NCBI GenBank assembly: GCA_033675265.1
Contig: JAUJYZ010001170.1
Location: 62,001-126,000 of the forward strand
Source of the DNA: Actinostola sp. cb2023
Lineage: Eukaryota > Cnidaria > Anthozoa > Actiniaria > Actinostolidae
Reading direction: 5' to 3'
Length of the DNA: 64,000 nucleotides
Both the position numbers and the translations under genes were made by a program. Below, one piece after another: positions 1 to 11,277 of this stretch. Under the pieces are notes generated by a model that did no database searches, was not told the origin of the DNA, and saw only the letters and a program-made list of their open reading frames with translations. The first letter of the stretch is position 1; each line of letters opens with the position of its first letter.

Positions 1-60
1 GGGAATACATAGGAATACATAGGAATACATAGGAATACAGGGGAAACAATAAGAATATAT
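1..60. repeat. Short tandem repeat of a 10-bp unit
   Basis: The window opens inside a tandem repeat of GGAATACATA (about four units), which then degrades. It lies downstream of the NPL stop codon. Its full extent is cut by the window edge. Confidence 0.8.
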
Positions 61-592
61 AGATACCATAAAGTTCTATGAGAGCAAAAAAACAACAACA
101 GCAAAGCGAAGGACATCGCATTGTAAACAGTCAGATTTGGGAGAAAGAGTTTTCATTTCTTGGCTGCTGGTTTATTACCAAAACCCAACAATTAGTAAGG
201 ATCATTCGACTTACGAGGGTTTCTCGCCCTGCGCAAGAGGTCTCTCCTTTTTTTTAACACATCATAGATAAATTTACAAGGATCAATATTGTTAATTAGA
301 AGGGAACCACATTACATTTTAGACAACCACCACAATGCATAAGGAACCACATTACAAGATATGAACAGAGAAAACATAGCTCAGCTGCGTACGACAACAG
401 ATTGTCAACCTTCACAAGTACTTCTGCACATCGATAGCAACAACAACAACATAAATATAACTATGCATGGAATAAGGCGACAGTTCTCTTTGTATGACGT
501 GCCTTTCGCTCTCTAATCTCAAGAGCATGTCCATTACAAAAGCTTGCACTCCACTATATGCATGGAATATTCGAGAGCATGTTTCCAGCCTA
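61..592. other. 3' flank of NPL, no gene seen
   Basis: This stretch follows the NPL stop codon on the minus strand and presumably holds its 3' UTR. A minus-strand AATAAA at 171-176 is a possible poly(A) signal. I see no other coding exon. Confidence 0.4.
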
Positions 593-3500
593 TCAGATAT
601 TTTCTTTCTTCGAGATCTGGCTGTTTAGAATGCGATATCTACCGCAGCCAATAGTTTTTAGATCCTGCTTTAGTTTGTCGATCTGGCTTTGACTGAGAGG
701 AATTAGTGTTAAACGAGGAGGACCAACGTTGAGTCCGTTTAAAGTTAACACGGCTTTGTGGACACTAGTGGGAATTGACCAGGAACGCCTGTTGATGAAA
801 TACAGTAGATATAGTTAACACAGGGAACCCAATTGACCAGGAACGCCTGTTGATTATAGTTAACACAGGGAAAACCCACTTTCACTGAGCAGGAAATGAG
901 AAACCATTATTTTCATCCAGGGTACCAGGAGCACAGACTTGTTCCCAGTGATTACTTACTGCGCGCAATGGAGTTTGTTAAGTGTCTGTCTGCTCGCAAA
1001 GGAGTCTGGGTAGGCCCTGAGATTACATAACGTAGGGGTTGGTACTTCATGTAAGACCCCACGAAATGAAACTATTATTATTATATACACAAAGCCCTAA
1101 CCATACATGTCTAGCTTTAGGCATATTTAATAGTCCTCCAACATTTTACGCAAGGAATGATGGGATATGAATATTGTGCATACCATTATCTTGTATAACC
1201 TTCATCAGTGCTTGTAAACGAGCCTAAACAGACAAGAATTTTATAATCTGAACAACTTTGTTGTTACGTTTATGCCTCGTTACAGTATGACAAACTAGAG
1301 AAATGAAACAAAACAGGCAGTGTCATTAACCATGTCATCCCCTGTAGCTCCCTCTGCGAACTGTTGCCTCAAGTGAATGAATCGTCAGCACTGAATGTGC
1401 TTGCTTCGTCAAAATCCCCAAGAGTTGCAATTAGACGATACCAATTTTGGCAGCATGGTGGATATACGGCATAATGTTACATAAATAGGTGATTCTGACA
1501 TATTTCTATGTGAAAACAGGCTTGACGCAAGCATTAAGTACAAATGCAAGTATAGTGTCACAGGGATCAAAAAAGGCCCCAGAACGTTTCTAGTATATAC
1601 CATTTTCTCATTCGCTTGACTGCCCTTCAAACAAATGGACCAAGTTGAGGCTAACGTTGAGTATGGTACAATGGATTGAAGCTACAACGTTAGCCTCAAC
1701 TTGGACCATTTGTTTGAAGAGCAGTCAAGCGAATGAGAAAATGGTATATTGTGAAACTTGTGTATGTTTCTATAGTGAACCACTTGTTGACTGTTTAGTT
1801 CAGTTCAAAGTTCTACCTGATGTTTTCTTGCTGTTTCTAGGTCGCCTTTCTTAAAGGCCTCGACCACAGCCTTCGCCGTTGTCCTGTTGTAAGACCTGAA
1901 TAAAACAATACTCATTAGTCACGGCTAGATCAGCACACGGGATGTCATCTTTTAAACCTTCAATTGTCTTCATTAATATTTAGGGGAGAAATTAGGGGAC
2001 AGTTTAATGAAACAATCCGTCATACTTGATCCTGTACAAATCCCACAATGCAATATTTTCAACATAAGTGACGTCATTGCGCTTGCTGCAGACTATGGAA
2101 CTTAGAGTCTGAGTCAAGGATATGAGTGAGTCATACTTACACTCCAACACTGGATGTAGCACCCATTGCGCATGCACCGAGAATCATCTATAGATAATAA
2201 ATAAATAATGATTACGATGACGAGAATGATGATGATGACAATTATGATAATGATGGTCATTATAGTGACAGTGATGATGATGACGATGATGATGATAATA
2301 TTGCAATCTGGTAGAATGATGATAAGGACTATACGTTCATATTGCTTATATTTATTATATATTGCTTATATATATTATATTATTATGCAAGATCTACCCA
2401 GCGCGGTCTTGAACTTGGAAAACGGCAAAACGCAAAACTCCAAAAAACGCATTCGATTAATAAAAGATAAAAATAATATAATTGGGGATTCAATTGATGT
2501 TTTTTTTTCCAGAGATCAGCAGAAACTAATCATCAACGATCATCACTCCCATCTTCGTCATCACCATCATCATCAGATCATATCTTCATTGTCATCATAA
2601 CCATCGTCATCATAACCACCATCATCATAACCATCATCATCATAACCATCGTCATCATAACCATTGTCATCATAACCATCATCATCATAACCATCGTCAT
2701 CATGACCATCGTCATCATGACCATCGTCATCATAACCACCGTCATCATAACCATCGTCATCATAACCATCGTCATCATAACCATCGTCATCATAACCATC
2801 ATCATCATAACCATCGTCATCATAACCATCATCATCATAACCATGGTCATCATAACCATCGTCATCATAACCATCATCATCACAACCATCGTCATCATAA
2901 CCATCATCATCATAACCATCGTCATCATAACCATCGTCATCATAACCACCGTCATCATAACCATCATCATCATAACCATGGTCATCATAACCATGGTCAT
3001 CATAACCATCATCATCATAACCATCGTCATCATAACCATCATCATCATAACCATCGTCATCATAACCATCGTCATCATAACCATCGTCATCATAACCATC
3101 GTCATCATATAAACCTTCGTTATCATAACCACCATCATCATTATCATCGTCATCATAACCATCGTCATCATAACCATCGTCATCATAACCATCGTCATCA
3201 TAACCATCGTCATCATATAAACCTTCGTTATCATAACCACCATCATCATAACCATCGTCATCATAACCATCATCATCATAACCATCGTCATCATAACCAT
3301 CGTCATCATAACCATCGTCATCATAACCATCGTCATCATATAAACCTTCGTTATCATAACCACCATCATCATTATCATCGTCATCATAACCATCGTCATC
3401 ATAACCACCGTCATCATAACCATCATCATCATAACCATGGTCATCATAACCATGGTCATCATAACCATCATCATCATAACCATCATCATCATAATCATCG

Positions 3501-6500
3501 TCATCATAACATCATCATAACCACCGTCATCATAACCACCGTCATCATAACCATCGTCATCATATAAACCTTCGTTATCATAACCACCATCATCATTATC
3601 ATCGTCATCATAACCATCGTCATCATAACCATCGTCATCATATTCATATCTATTGTCTTCACAAACATCATCGTCATCATCACTGCCATCATTACATCAT
3701 CATCATCATCTATACAATAATTATACATACATTACATACATACCCCATCTCCACCATACAAGACTTGATATACTCCCTTGAAGACAGTCAGGCACCTCAT
3801 CACGTCTGCTAAATCAGGACTGCTGCATAACCATCGTCATCATAACCACCGTCATCATATCCACCATCATCATAACCATCGTCATCATAACCATCGTCAT
3901 CATAACCATCGTCATCATAACCATCATCATCATAACCATGGTCATCATAACCATCGTCATCATAACCATCGTCATCATAACCATCGTCATCATAACCACC
4001 ATCATCATAACCATCATCATCATAACCATGGTCATCATAACCATGGTCATCATAACCATCATCATCATAACCATCGTCATCATAACCATCGTCATCATAA
4101 CCATCGTCATCATAATCATCGTCATCATAACCATCGTCATCATAACCATCGTCATCATAACCATTGTCATCATAACCATCGTCATCATAACCATCATCAT
4201 CATAACCATCATCATCATAACCATCGTCATCATAACCATCGTCATCATAACCATCGTCATCATAATCATCGTCATCATAACCATCGTCATCATAACCATT
4301 GTCATCATAACCATCGTCATCATAACCATCATCATCATAACCATCGTCATCATAACCATCGTCATCATAACCATCATCGTCATAATCATCGTCATCATAA
4401 CAACATCATTATAACCATCGTCATCATAACCATCATCATAATCATCGTCATCATAACCATCGTCATCATTATCATCAACATCAACATCATATCTATTGTC
4501 TTCACAAACATCATCGTCATCATCACTGCCATCATTACATCATCATCATCATCTATACAATAATTATACATACATTACATACATACCCCATCTCCACCAT
4601 ACAAGACTTGATATGCTCCCTTGAAGACAGTCAGGCACCTCATCACGTCTGCTAAATCAGGACTGCTGCATTTTGCACCCACAAGTGTTGGTACCTTGTC
4701 TTGAGCAGCAGCGAAGACGGCTTCCAATGAAACTAAAAACATTTGATATGATAATACTTTGATATAGGTAGACAAAAACAATACACTACCATGATTTGTA
4801 GTCAAACGGACGGTTGGTCAGTTGGATGGTTAGTTTGTTCGTTGGTCAGTCAGTCATGTCAGTCAGACAGTCAGACAGACAGACAGACAGACAGACAGTC
4901 AGTCAGTCAGTCTGTCAGGCAGTCAGTCAGTCAGTGAGCTACTCAGTCTGTCAGTCACTCAGTCAGTTACTCAGTCTGTCAGTCAGTCAGTCAGTCAGTC
5001 AGTCAGTCAGTCAGCCAGCCAGCCAGTCAGTCAGTGAGTCAGCCAGCCAGCCATCCAGCCAGTCAGTCAGCCAGTCAGCCAGTCAGTCAATCAGACAGTC
5101 AGTCAGTCAGTCAGTTAGTTAGTCAGTCAGCCAACCAACCAGCCAGCCAGTCAGTCAGTCAGTCAGTCGACAGTCAGTCAATGTCTGCAGAATCTGTTCA
5201 TGTACTTACAGTTAACATGAGTAAAGGGTGGAATATGGTAGTAAAGCATTGGTATTCTTGGTGCAGCTTTATAAACCTGTTCCAAATAATCAGCCATTGC
5301 ACCTATATAATGTGGAGGAAAAACCCCAGAATAACAGTGAGTAAAACAGAGCCTGCAGGGCACATCATTGCTCACTGACTCCCCCCCCCCTCCCCCTCCA
5401 TAATTCACTCCCATGGGGGAGAGGGGTAAGAGGTGGATAGACTAAGTGTAACAGAACACCTTGACTGACATGGTTCCCATGGAGATCCAATTACCACAGG
5501 AACTCCAAGCAATATCTACTAAGAGTACCTGCACATTGTGGTTTGTAGTATACTGGACAGACAACAGCAAGACATGTTGCTCCTATTTCTTGAGCATGTT
5601 TTGCCTAAGAATTAAGTAAAAGACAGCTGAAACTAGACAATGAAAGTTGCAAAGTAGACATGGGATTGGATGATAAAAAAGATAAGCATAAGACACTCAG
5701 TGGGCTTCAGCAATGAGCAATGAGCCTTTTGGTTTCCTCAGTGGCACAGAGCCGGTGCATGCGCCTTGGTAGCCAGTTGGTGATTTGTGGCCATAAGAAA
5801 AAAAGCCCATTTTTCAACTCAGTGAGCCACAGGCAGCCCACCAAGTAATAATGAAGAATTTCTACTGGACTCAGGACAGAGTTGAAGACCAGGCCAGCGC
5901 TTGCTCTCCAAAGAGTGGATATAATGCTATCAGCATCAACTTATCCACTGGATAAATACCTCTTATTAACCGAGCGCGAGCTACACGCTTGGGCCATTAA
6001 AGGCCGTGGGGAAAAACTCAGTCCATATAATATAACTTCCCGTACGAACCGAGCAAGCGAGGTTAATAAGATATTTATTATATAGTCTTTTCCTTACTTT
6101 TCTGTTTTCAGCGGGCCGTACGGGAAGTTACGGCCCGCTAATTGACCAATAAGAATGCGCGTAGTATCTGTGCTATATAATAATATGGACTTATACAACA
6201 CCGACTTCCACTCTATGAACAACTGGGGCCAGTCATTTACAGCTACAGTGATAATGAATTATTGTGAATGCCAAATCTGCTACTGACCAGTTCTTGTGTG
6301 TCTTTGATGCTCTCTGTGCCAACATGAATGATTATGTACTTCATTCTGCAAAAATATAATACATCGAATGTATGTACTGTAAACACCCACATATAGGCAA
6401 CAACTTTTTTTACCTAAAAATGACTTCAAAATTGGGGATACAGCATGTGCACCTGGGGGGGGGGGGGGGGATTCGGGGGGGGGGGGGGGATGAACTCCCA

Positions 6501-8435
6501 TGTGAAAAGGGTGGGAATGATCGGCGACTCTTTTAGGGGTGTAGAATACAGTTTTTTGGCATCACTTAGGGTGTTCGACGTTATCCACCAAGGTATCATT
6601 TAGGGTTGCACGCCATCATACTGTGTTGGTGGCTATACAGCTAGCCCTTATATATATATATGAGAACTGTTTTTACAAAAAGGGTTTAGCCTTATCAACT
6701 TGGGATGATAAACAGATATATTGAATTCATACGATACCTAGCTGGAAGAATCAAAACCAGTACAGCAAATGGGTCTAATGACTTTAGACTCCTTTTATTG
6801 AAACACGTCTCACTGTCTATCATTGGTGATGATAAACGCTCTCATTTGCATCATCATGACAATCAACCGACGCGCAACGCGGAGATTGGATTGTTTCAGG
6901 TATTTTATCGATTAATTGTCAAGAAGATAGCTCACACGCGTACTTTTCCATCATCTTGCAGACTTGCGTTAATTGGACAGTTTGCTGCTTGCTGCCATGG
7001 TGCATATCGACCCAGTGTCCGTCCCCAACTGGGAAGCATTACTAGGTGCATGGCTTGTACATACTGTAAGTATTAATGCGCGCGGACTGACAATCGCGGA
7101 TTGCATTGATGAGTCAAAATAGTGAGAACTGTTTTTACAAAAAGGGATTAGCCTTATCAACTTGGGATGATAAACAGATATATTGAATTCATACGACACC
7201 TAGCTGGAAGAATCAAAACCAGTACAGCAAATGGGTCTAATGACTTTAGACTCCTTTTATTGAAACACGTCTCATATATATATATTCTTCCTATATTTGG
7301 CTGGAAGGGATGATTGTTGTATTTTTTAGGGTTTAATTAGAAATTGGGATCCGGTATTTTTTAGGGGTTGCATGGTCTTGAAAGCGAAATCCAGTGCTGG
7401 TATTTTTTAGGGTATGAAATTTGGATTTTTTTTTTAAATATTTGAGTTGCCAAACTTATCTACGGGTGCGGCTTATATGTGGGTGCGGCTTATCTACGGC
7501 TGCGGCTTATCTATGGGTGCGGCTTATATGTAGTACTGATTGGTTTTCCTTATAATGTTCAACTTTTGCTTACTTGTTTTTCCCTGAATTAAACCACTGC
7601 TCAGCTAATTGTTTGCGCTCATCAAGTGTTAACAGAAAGCCCTCTCCAGAAGTACCACTCACTATGGAACGAACAAGAATACTTTACACACAAATTTTTT
7701 TTTATTTATTATACTGGATGTGATGGGTTTGATTGACAGATAGAGAGCAGACATTTTTACCAAGTGTACAACAAGAAAACTATTTAGTTGTTAATCTTGG
7801 TTTTCTGATTTGTACCTTGGTAAACATGGCATAAATTAACTGACTGATTGACTGATGACTTGACTGACTGACTGACTGATCGGCTGACTGACCGGCTGAC
7901 TGACTGACTGACTGTTTGATCGACTGACTGCATATGACTGACTCAGCTGACTGACTGACAGAGTATCTGACTGACTGACTGACTGACTGACTGACCGACC
8001 GGTTGACTGACTGACTGACTCAGCTGACTGACTGACTGACTGACTGACCGGCTGACTGACTGACTGGCTGACTGACTGACTGTTTGATCGACTGACTGCA
8101 TATGACTGACTCATCTGACTGACTGACAGAGTATCTGACTGACTGCATGGCTGACTGACTGACTGACCGGTTGACTGACTGACTGACTCAGCTGACTGAC
8201 TGACAGAGTATCTGACTGACTGGCTGACTGACTGACCGACCGGTTGACTGACTGACTGACCGGTCAACTGACTGACTGACTGACCGGCTGACTGACTATC
8301 TGAGTGTCTGCCTATACTGACTGAGTTAATAAGAATATCTGACATTTCATGGAGAAATTCTTACCAAAAATACCATCCACCTTTTCCCTCACAAGATGAT
8401 CTACATACTCAGGAATCACATCTAAATTGACATCT
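593..8435 (-). CDS. NPL: N-acetylneuraminate lyase (sialic acid aldolase), multi-exon, 5' end missing
   Basis: Cytosolic class I aldolase splitting N-acetylneuraminate into N-acetylmannosamine and pyruvate. Exons in transcript order: 8435-8365, 7661-7574, 6345-6288, 5604-5529, 5302-5210, 4732-4587, 2187-2141, 1895-1817, 1223-1184, 764-593; all are bounded by AG/GT and phases agree at every junction except the last. Visible in order: PEYVDHLVREKVDGIF, the GTSGEG carboxylate-binding loop (GTTGEG in human), IIIHVG, the YYHIPP tyrosine motif, VGAKCSSPDL with the Schiff-base lysine, YQVLYGGDG, AMGATSSVG and the C-terminal NVGPPRL. The pieces align almost without gaps to human NPL (320 aa); about 290 residues are accounted for. 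Missing are the first exon (about 20 aa, phase 2 donor expected) and about 4-5 residues between the 1184 donor (phase 1) and the 764 acceptor (needs phase 2), probably a micro-exon. The stop is TGA at 595-593. It lies in tandem with, and downstream of, ACOT9. Confidence 0.9.
764..900. repeat. Local tandem duplication at the last NPL acceptor
   Basis: A segment with AATTGACCAGGAACGCCTGT and the following GTTAACACAGGGAA occurs twice (about 773-830 and 831-870), the second copy shortened. It duplicates the region just upstream of the final NPL exon, in the interval where a micro-exon is expected. Confidence 0.7.
1595..1749. repeat. Palindrome (hairpin) in NPL intron
   Basis: The 65-nt arms 1595-1659 and 1685-1749 are reverse complements with one mismatch, separated by 25 nt. 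The palindrome encodes nothing recognisable. It lies between NPL exons 1817-1895 and 1184-1223, so it would be in the pre-mRNA. Confidence 0.9.
2205..4487. repeat. 15-bp minisatellite inside NPL intron
   Basis: Tandem array of CATCGTCATCATAAC variants (mainly CATC(G/A)TCATCATAAC) at about 2580-3660 and 3830-4490, preceded by GAT-rich simple sequence at 2205-2300. The array fills most of the intron between NPL exons 4732-4587 and 2187-2141. It is open in several frames on both strands only because the period is a multiple of three and the unit lacks stops in some frames; these are not genes. Higher-order units recur, such as the block around CATATAAACCTTCGTTATC. Confidence 0.95.
3645..3828 (-). 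pseudogene. Partial copy of an NPL exon within the minisatellite
   Basis: Positions 3645-3828 are a near-identical copy of 4488-4671. The copy holds the 3' part of the GAKCSSPDL exon (3828-3744) with its GTATGT donor, but the 5' part and acceptor are replaced by minisatellite repeat. One difference changes an alanine codon to valine (AYQV to VYQV). It is therefore a truncated pseudo-exon created by tandem duplication of array plus exon end. Confidence 0.85.
4814..5180. repeat. (CAGT)n tetranucleotide array in NPL intron
   Basis: Long imperfect array of CAGT with CAGC/CAGA variants between NPL exons 5302-5210 and 4732-4587. The apparent serine/glutamine-rich ORFs are artefacts of the repeat. 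Confidence 0.95.
5955..6135. mobile_element. Small terminal-inverted-repeat element, degenerate
   Basis: CTTATTAACC (about 5962) pairs with GGTTAATAAG (about 6062-6071), and a second pair TTCCCGTAC/GTACGGGAA lies around 6037 and 6118. The layout suggests one or two overlapping MITE relics in an NPL intron. Boundaries are uncertain and I found no clear target duplication. Confidence 0.4.
6661..7274. mobile_element. Miniature LTR element (TRIM-like) in NPL intron
   Basis: Two 152-bp direct repeats (6661-6812 and 7123-7274), nearly identical, begin TGAGAACTG and end CACGTCTCA, the TG...CA ends expected of LTRs. They enclose 310 bp with no long ORF. Both outer flanks are (TA)n, consistent with a short target duplication such as TATAT that the dinucleotide run makes ambiguous. 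The whole is 614 bp, too short to encode retroelement proteins, so it would be non-autonomous. I could not firmly recognise a primer-binding site. Confidence 0.75.
7836..8320. repeat. (GACT)n array with higher-order units in NPL intron
   Basis: Imperfect GACTGACT array punctuated by GACCGGTTGACT and GACTGCATATGACTGACTCA blocks that recur, giving a higher-order repeat. It lies between NPL exons 8435-8365 and 7661-7574. The serine/glutamine ORF across it is a repeat artefact. Confidence 0.95.
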
Positions 8436-8832
8436 CTGAATATCAATGAAAAAAATATGGAATTAATTCAATCGTGACACTATACAGACAATGATTCAGA
8501 GAGTAACATACAGCTGGTTTGCATGTTGATCCAAAAGACAATGTATAGAAAAGAAATGACTATATAGAGGAAAATAACCTTTATGCTATTATACCCTGCT
8601 AACAGAGTTTCCAGTCTTTGGTCGATGTTTTTGTAGTTATCTTTTGCTGTAGCAAAAGCCAATACAGCAAAAGATAAGCTTAAATACAAAAACATCGGCC
8701 AAATTAAGATCGAGATACCCATAAAAAATTCTAGCCCTAGAAAGAAAGGAGAAAGAGAAACAATATCTGACCCCTAGCTCTATAATTGTCGATCAAACGC
8801 TAAAATACGATTTGCCTCCTCGGGTTTTGGCT

Positions 8833-9808
8833 GGTTTCCTGGAAAACCAGGATTGCGGGGGTCGGGGATCATGGGGATCGGGGATCATCTCTAAAAACGC
8901 TGCTCAAAAAATTAAAGATAACATAAAAACAAGCTAGCAGTTGTTGAGAGTAGTCAAAATAGATATTCGCGGCTTTAATATCGATGAAGAACAGCTACAA
9001 ACAAGTCCATGATTTTTTTCGACAAATTAAAAATGTCAAATTTCAGTTGTTTTCGGCTTACTTTTCATTACGGCTTCTTGGCAAAAGCAAAATAATGATA
9101 TCAACAATAATGAAAAACATACGTTCTGCAGCAATCTTTTCGAAGGAGCACTAATATCACTGAGAGCCACAGCAACCACTCTATCAGTTCATGGTTAAGT
9201 TGGTAGCCAAAGCTTCAAATTGTGAGCCATCGAAACGAGTGAACCACCTCCTTTTCGCTTCGGCTATCAAACTCTAAAAGACTCCCAAGGAAGAATCAGA
9301 GACCTCTGCCAGCAGGGAAAGAGTAGACGATCTTCACTTCGTCACTTTTGACATCTTTTACACCAGGCTTGGCAATTAAATTCAGACAGAAATTCAGCTC
9401 TTGAGTCCAACTACCAACGACAAACCACCAAATACGATTTATCACTGAAATTCTTCGCGTTTCAAGTAAAGAAAGTGTTGTCAAGTTGATCAAACCAGGG
9501 AGGTGTCAAACACACCTTCGAAATCAGCCGATCGTACGTACATAGTCAATGTAATTGGCTTATTCATGATACTATTCACCAATAAACGCCAATTTTGAGC
9601 AATTTAAACCTTGTTCTTTGGCTATATTATGAAAGCCTATTTAATAAAACCAGTCTGTGCACGATGCCAGTACGTTCGAGCAACGTTTTTTTTTTCAAAT
9701 TGATCTAAACTTTATTATACATCTTTTTTTTGAGCGATGATCCCCGATCCCCATGATCCCTGATCCCCGATCCACGCAATCCCCGCGATCTAGGTTTTCC
9801 AGGAAATC
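8833..9808. mobile_element. 976-bp inverted-repeat element, Mutator-like by duplication length
   Basis: Ends begin G(G/A)TTTCCTGGAAAACC and form inverted repeats of about 75 bp that include GGGGATCATGGGGATCGGGG. The flanks GTTTTGGCT at 8824-8832 and 9809-9817 form a 9-bp direct repeat, as in Mutator-like elements. No transposase ORF is visible, so it is non-autonomous. It lies upstream of the first located NPL exon. Confidence 0.7.
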
Positions 9809-9809
9809 G

Positions 9810-11277
9810 TTTTGGCTAGACGAAAAGAATTGATGAAGTGCAAAGGATTTGAACGGCATTACACTTTTTACAATGACAAATATACACTACACAGCATAAA
9901 TGTGCTTACAGTCCCGCTTAAATATCAACACTGTAAGCACATTTATGCTGTGTGAACGCAACTATTACAAAACAGTCGCTTGTTCTATTTGTCAGTTATT
10001 CTCCATTATCACAGCCATGTATATATTACGTACCAATTGTCACGCAATGGCGTGAATGGTGCTGCTATAAGGCCATCAATCTAAATATCCAACACAATCG
10101 GAAGGTTTCAACAGAGCAAATACACACAACTAATAAATATCAGTGTAAAATATGCAGAAACTGACCTGCAAGTTTGCCATCGCAAAACTGATGTTCAACT
10201 AAATCTCTTTGGATCACGAGGATTTGGTACCACCCGCGGTTGTTAGGGGTTTGGGGAGAGAAAGGGGTGGGAGAGGGGCTGGGGAAGGGGTGGGAGAGGG
10301 GAGGGGAGGGGCAAGGGAAGGGGTAGGGAGAGAGGAGGGGCTAGGCTTATAATAAAATGGGATTTAAATATTAGCTTAGGGGTTCTTAATCACAAGGATC
10401 ATATACGTGGATTTTTACTGTATTATTATTCTGTACAAGTGTCCGCTCCCATGACGTTTCATTTACTTAAATAACCTTGTTTTACGGAGATTATTTCCAG
10501 AGCTCCAAAACTTTCCACATTACGGAATCATTTCGACTAAAAATTACCGCACATCTCGAATTTTCGTCCGCGCCCGATATGACATTACATTTACTTAAAT
10601 AACTTTACGCAAAAACTTTCCACATTGAATCATCTATTTGTTCAGATTGTATCTCAAGGATTTTCAAGCCAGTCACAAAAAAAATATTTCGACCAAAAAT
10701 CACCGCATATCTCGAATTTTCGGCCGCGCCCGATATGACGTTACATTTACTTGAATAACTTAACGAAGATTATTCTCAGAGCTCCAAAACTTTCCATATT
10801 GAATCATCTACTTGTCCAGATTGTATCTCAAGTATGTTATAATAATATAATAATATTTAAGCAGGTGAACCCTTCAGCTACTGCTGATATCAATGGGCAG
10901 TGCCCTGGTAAACTAAATACAACAACAACAACAAAAAAGATAAATAAATATTTACAGCAATAATACAAAAATCGTACAAGCTTAATATCTAGATGTCTAG
11001 TATATAAACTAGTATAATAATTCTATTAGGTATCAAGTGGATGACATATTACAATCAAATACTATAGATATATGGTAATTTTAAAAGTATTCCATAGCAT
11101 ATTATATATATATTGGACTTTCAAGTGATGAAATGAAGAAAACATGTTCCCTGTATATTCTGGGAAATATTCTGGGATAGCTCGGTGAGATGGGTTCCAT
11201 TCTCTCCCGGTCAATAGAGCGAGAGACCATAGAGGGAGAAAGGCGTAGATGTTCTACAATATACAGCTGTGTTCCAT
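9810..11277. other. Interval between NPL and ACOT9, no gene recognised
   Basis: Holds a perfect 24-nt hairpin (9889-9912 with 9930-9953), a G-rich tract at about 10240-10345, and two to three diverged copies of a 110-165 bp tandem unit at 10450-10840 marked by CGCCCGATATGAC and TTACATTTACTT. The missing first NPL exon could lie here or in the element just before, but I did not find it. Confidence 0.5.

Noticed and set aside
2208..4563. Long ORFs rich in Met/Val/Thr, His/Asn or Ile on both strands
   Set aside because: They are the 15-bp minisatellite read in different frames; the period is a multiple of three so frames stay open. The true exons here are on the minus strand with NPL motifs.
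6280..6501. Proline-rich minus ORF
   Set aside because: The proline part is a G-run on the plus strand; only 6345-6288 is a true exon, in another frame (NPL).
4814..8345. Ser/Gln repeat ORFs (SQSVSQ)
   Set aside because: Translation of CAGT/GACT tetranucleotide arrays inside NPL introns.
9187..9230. Minus-strand ATGGCTCACAATTTGAAG as first NPL exon
   Set aside because: The first residues resemble the start of NPL and a shifted frame gives a weak match to the expected segment, but the frame hits stops and no phase 2 donor is present. It also lies inside an inverted-repeat element.
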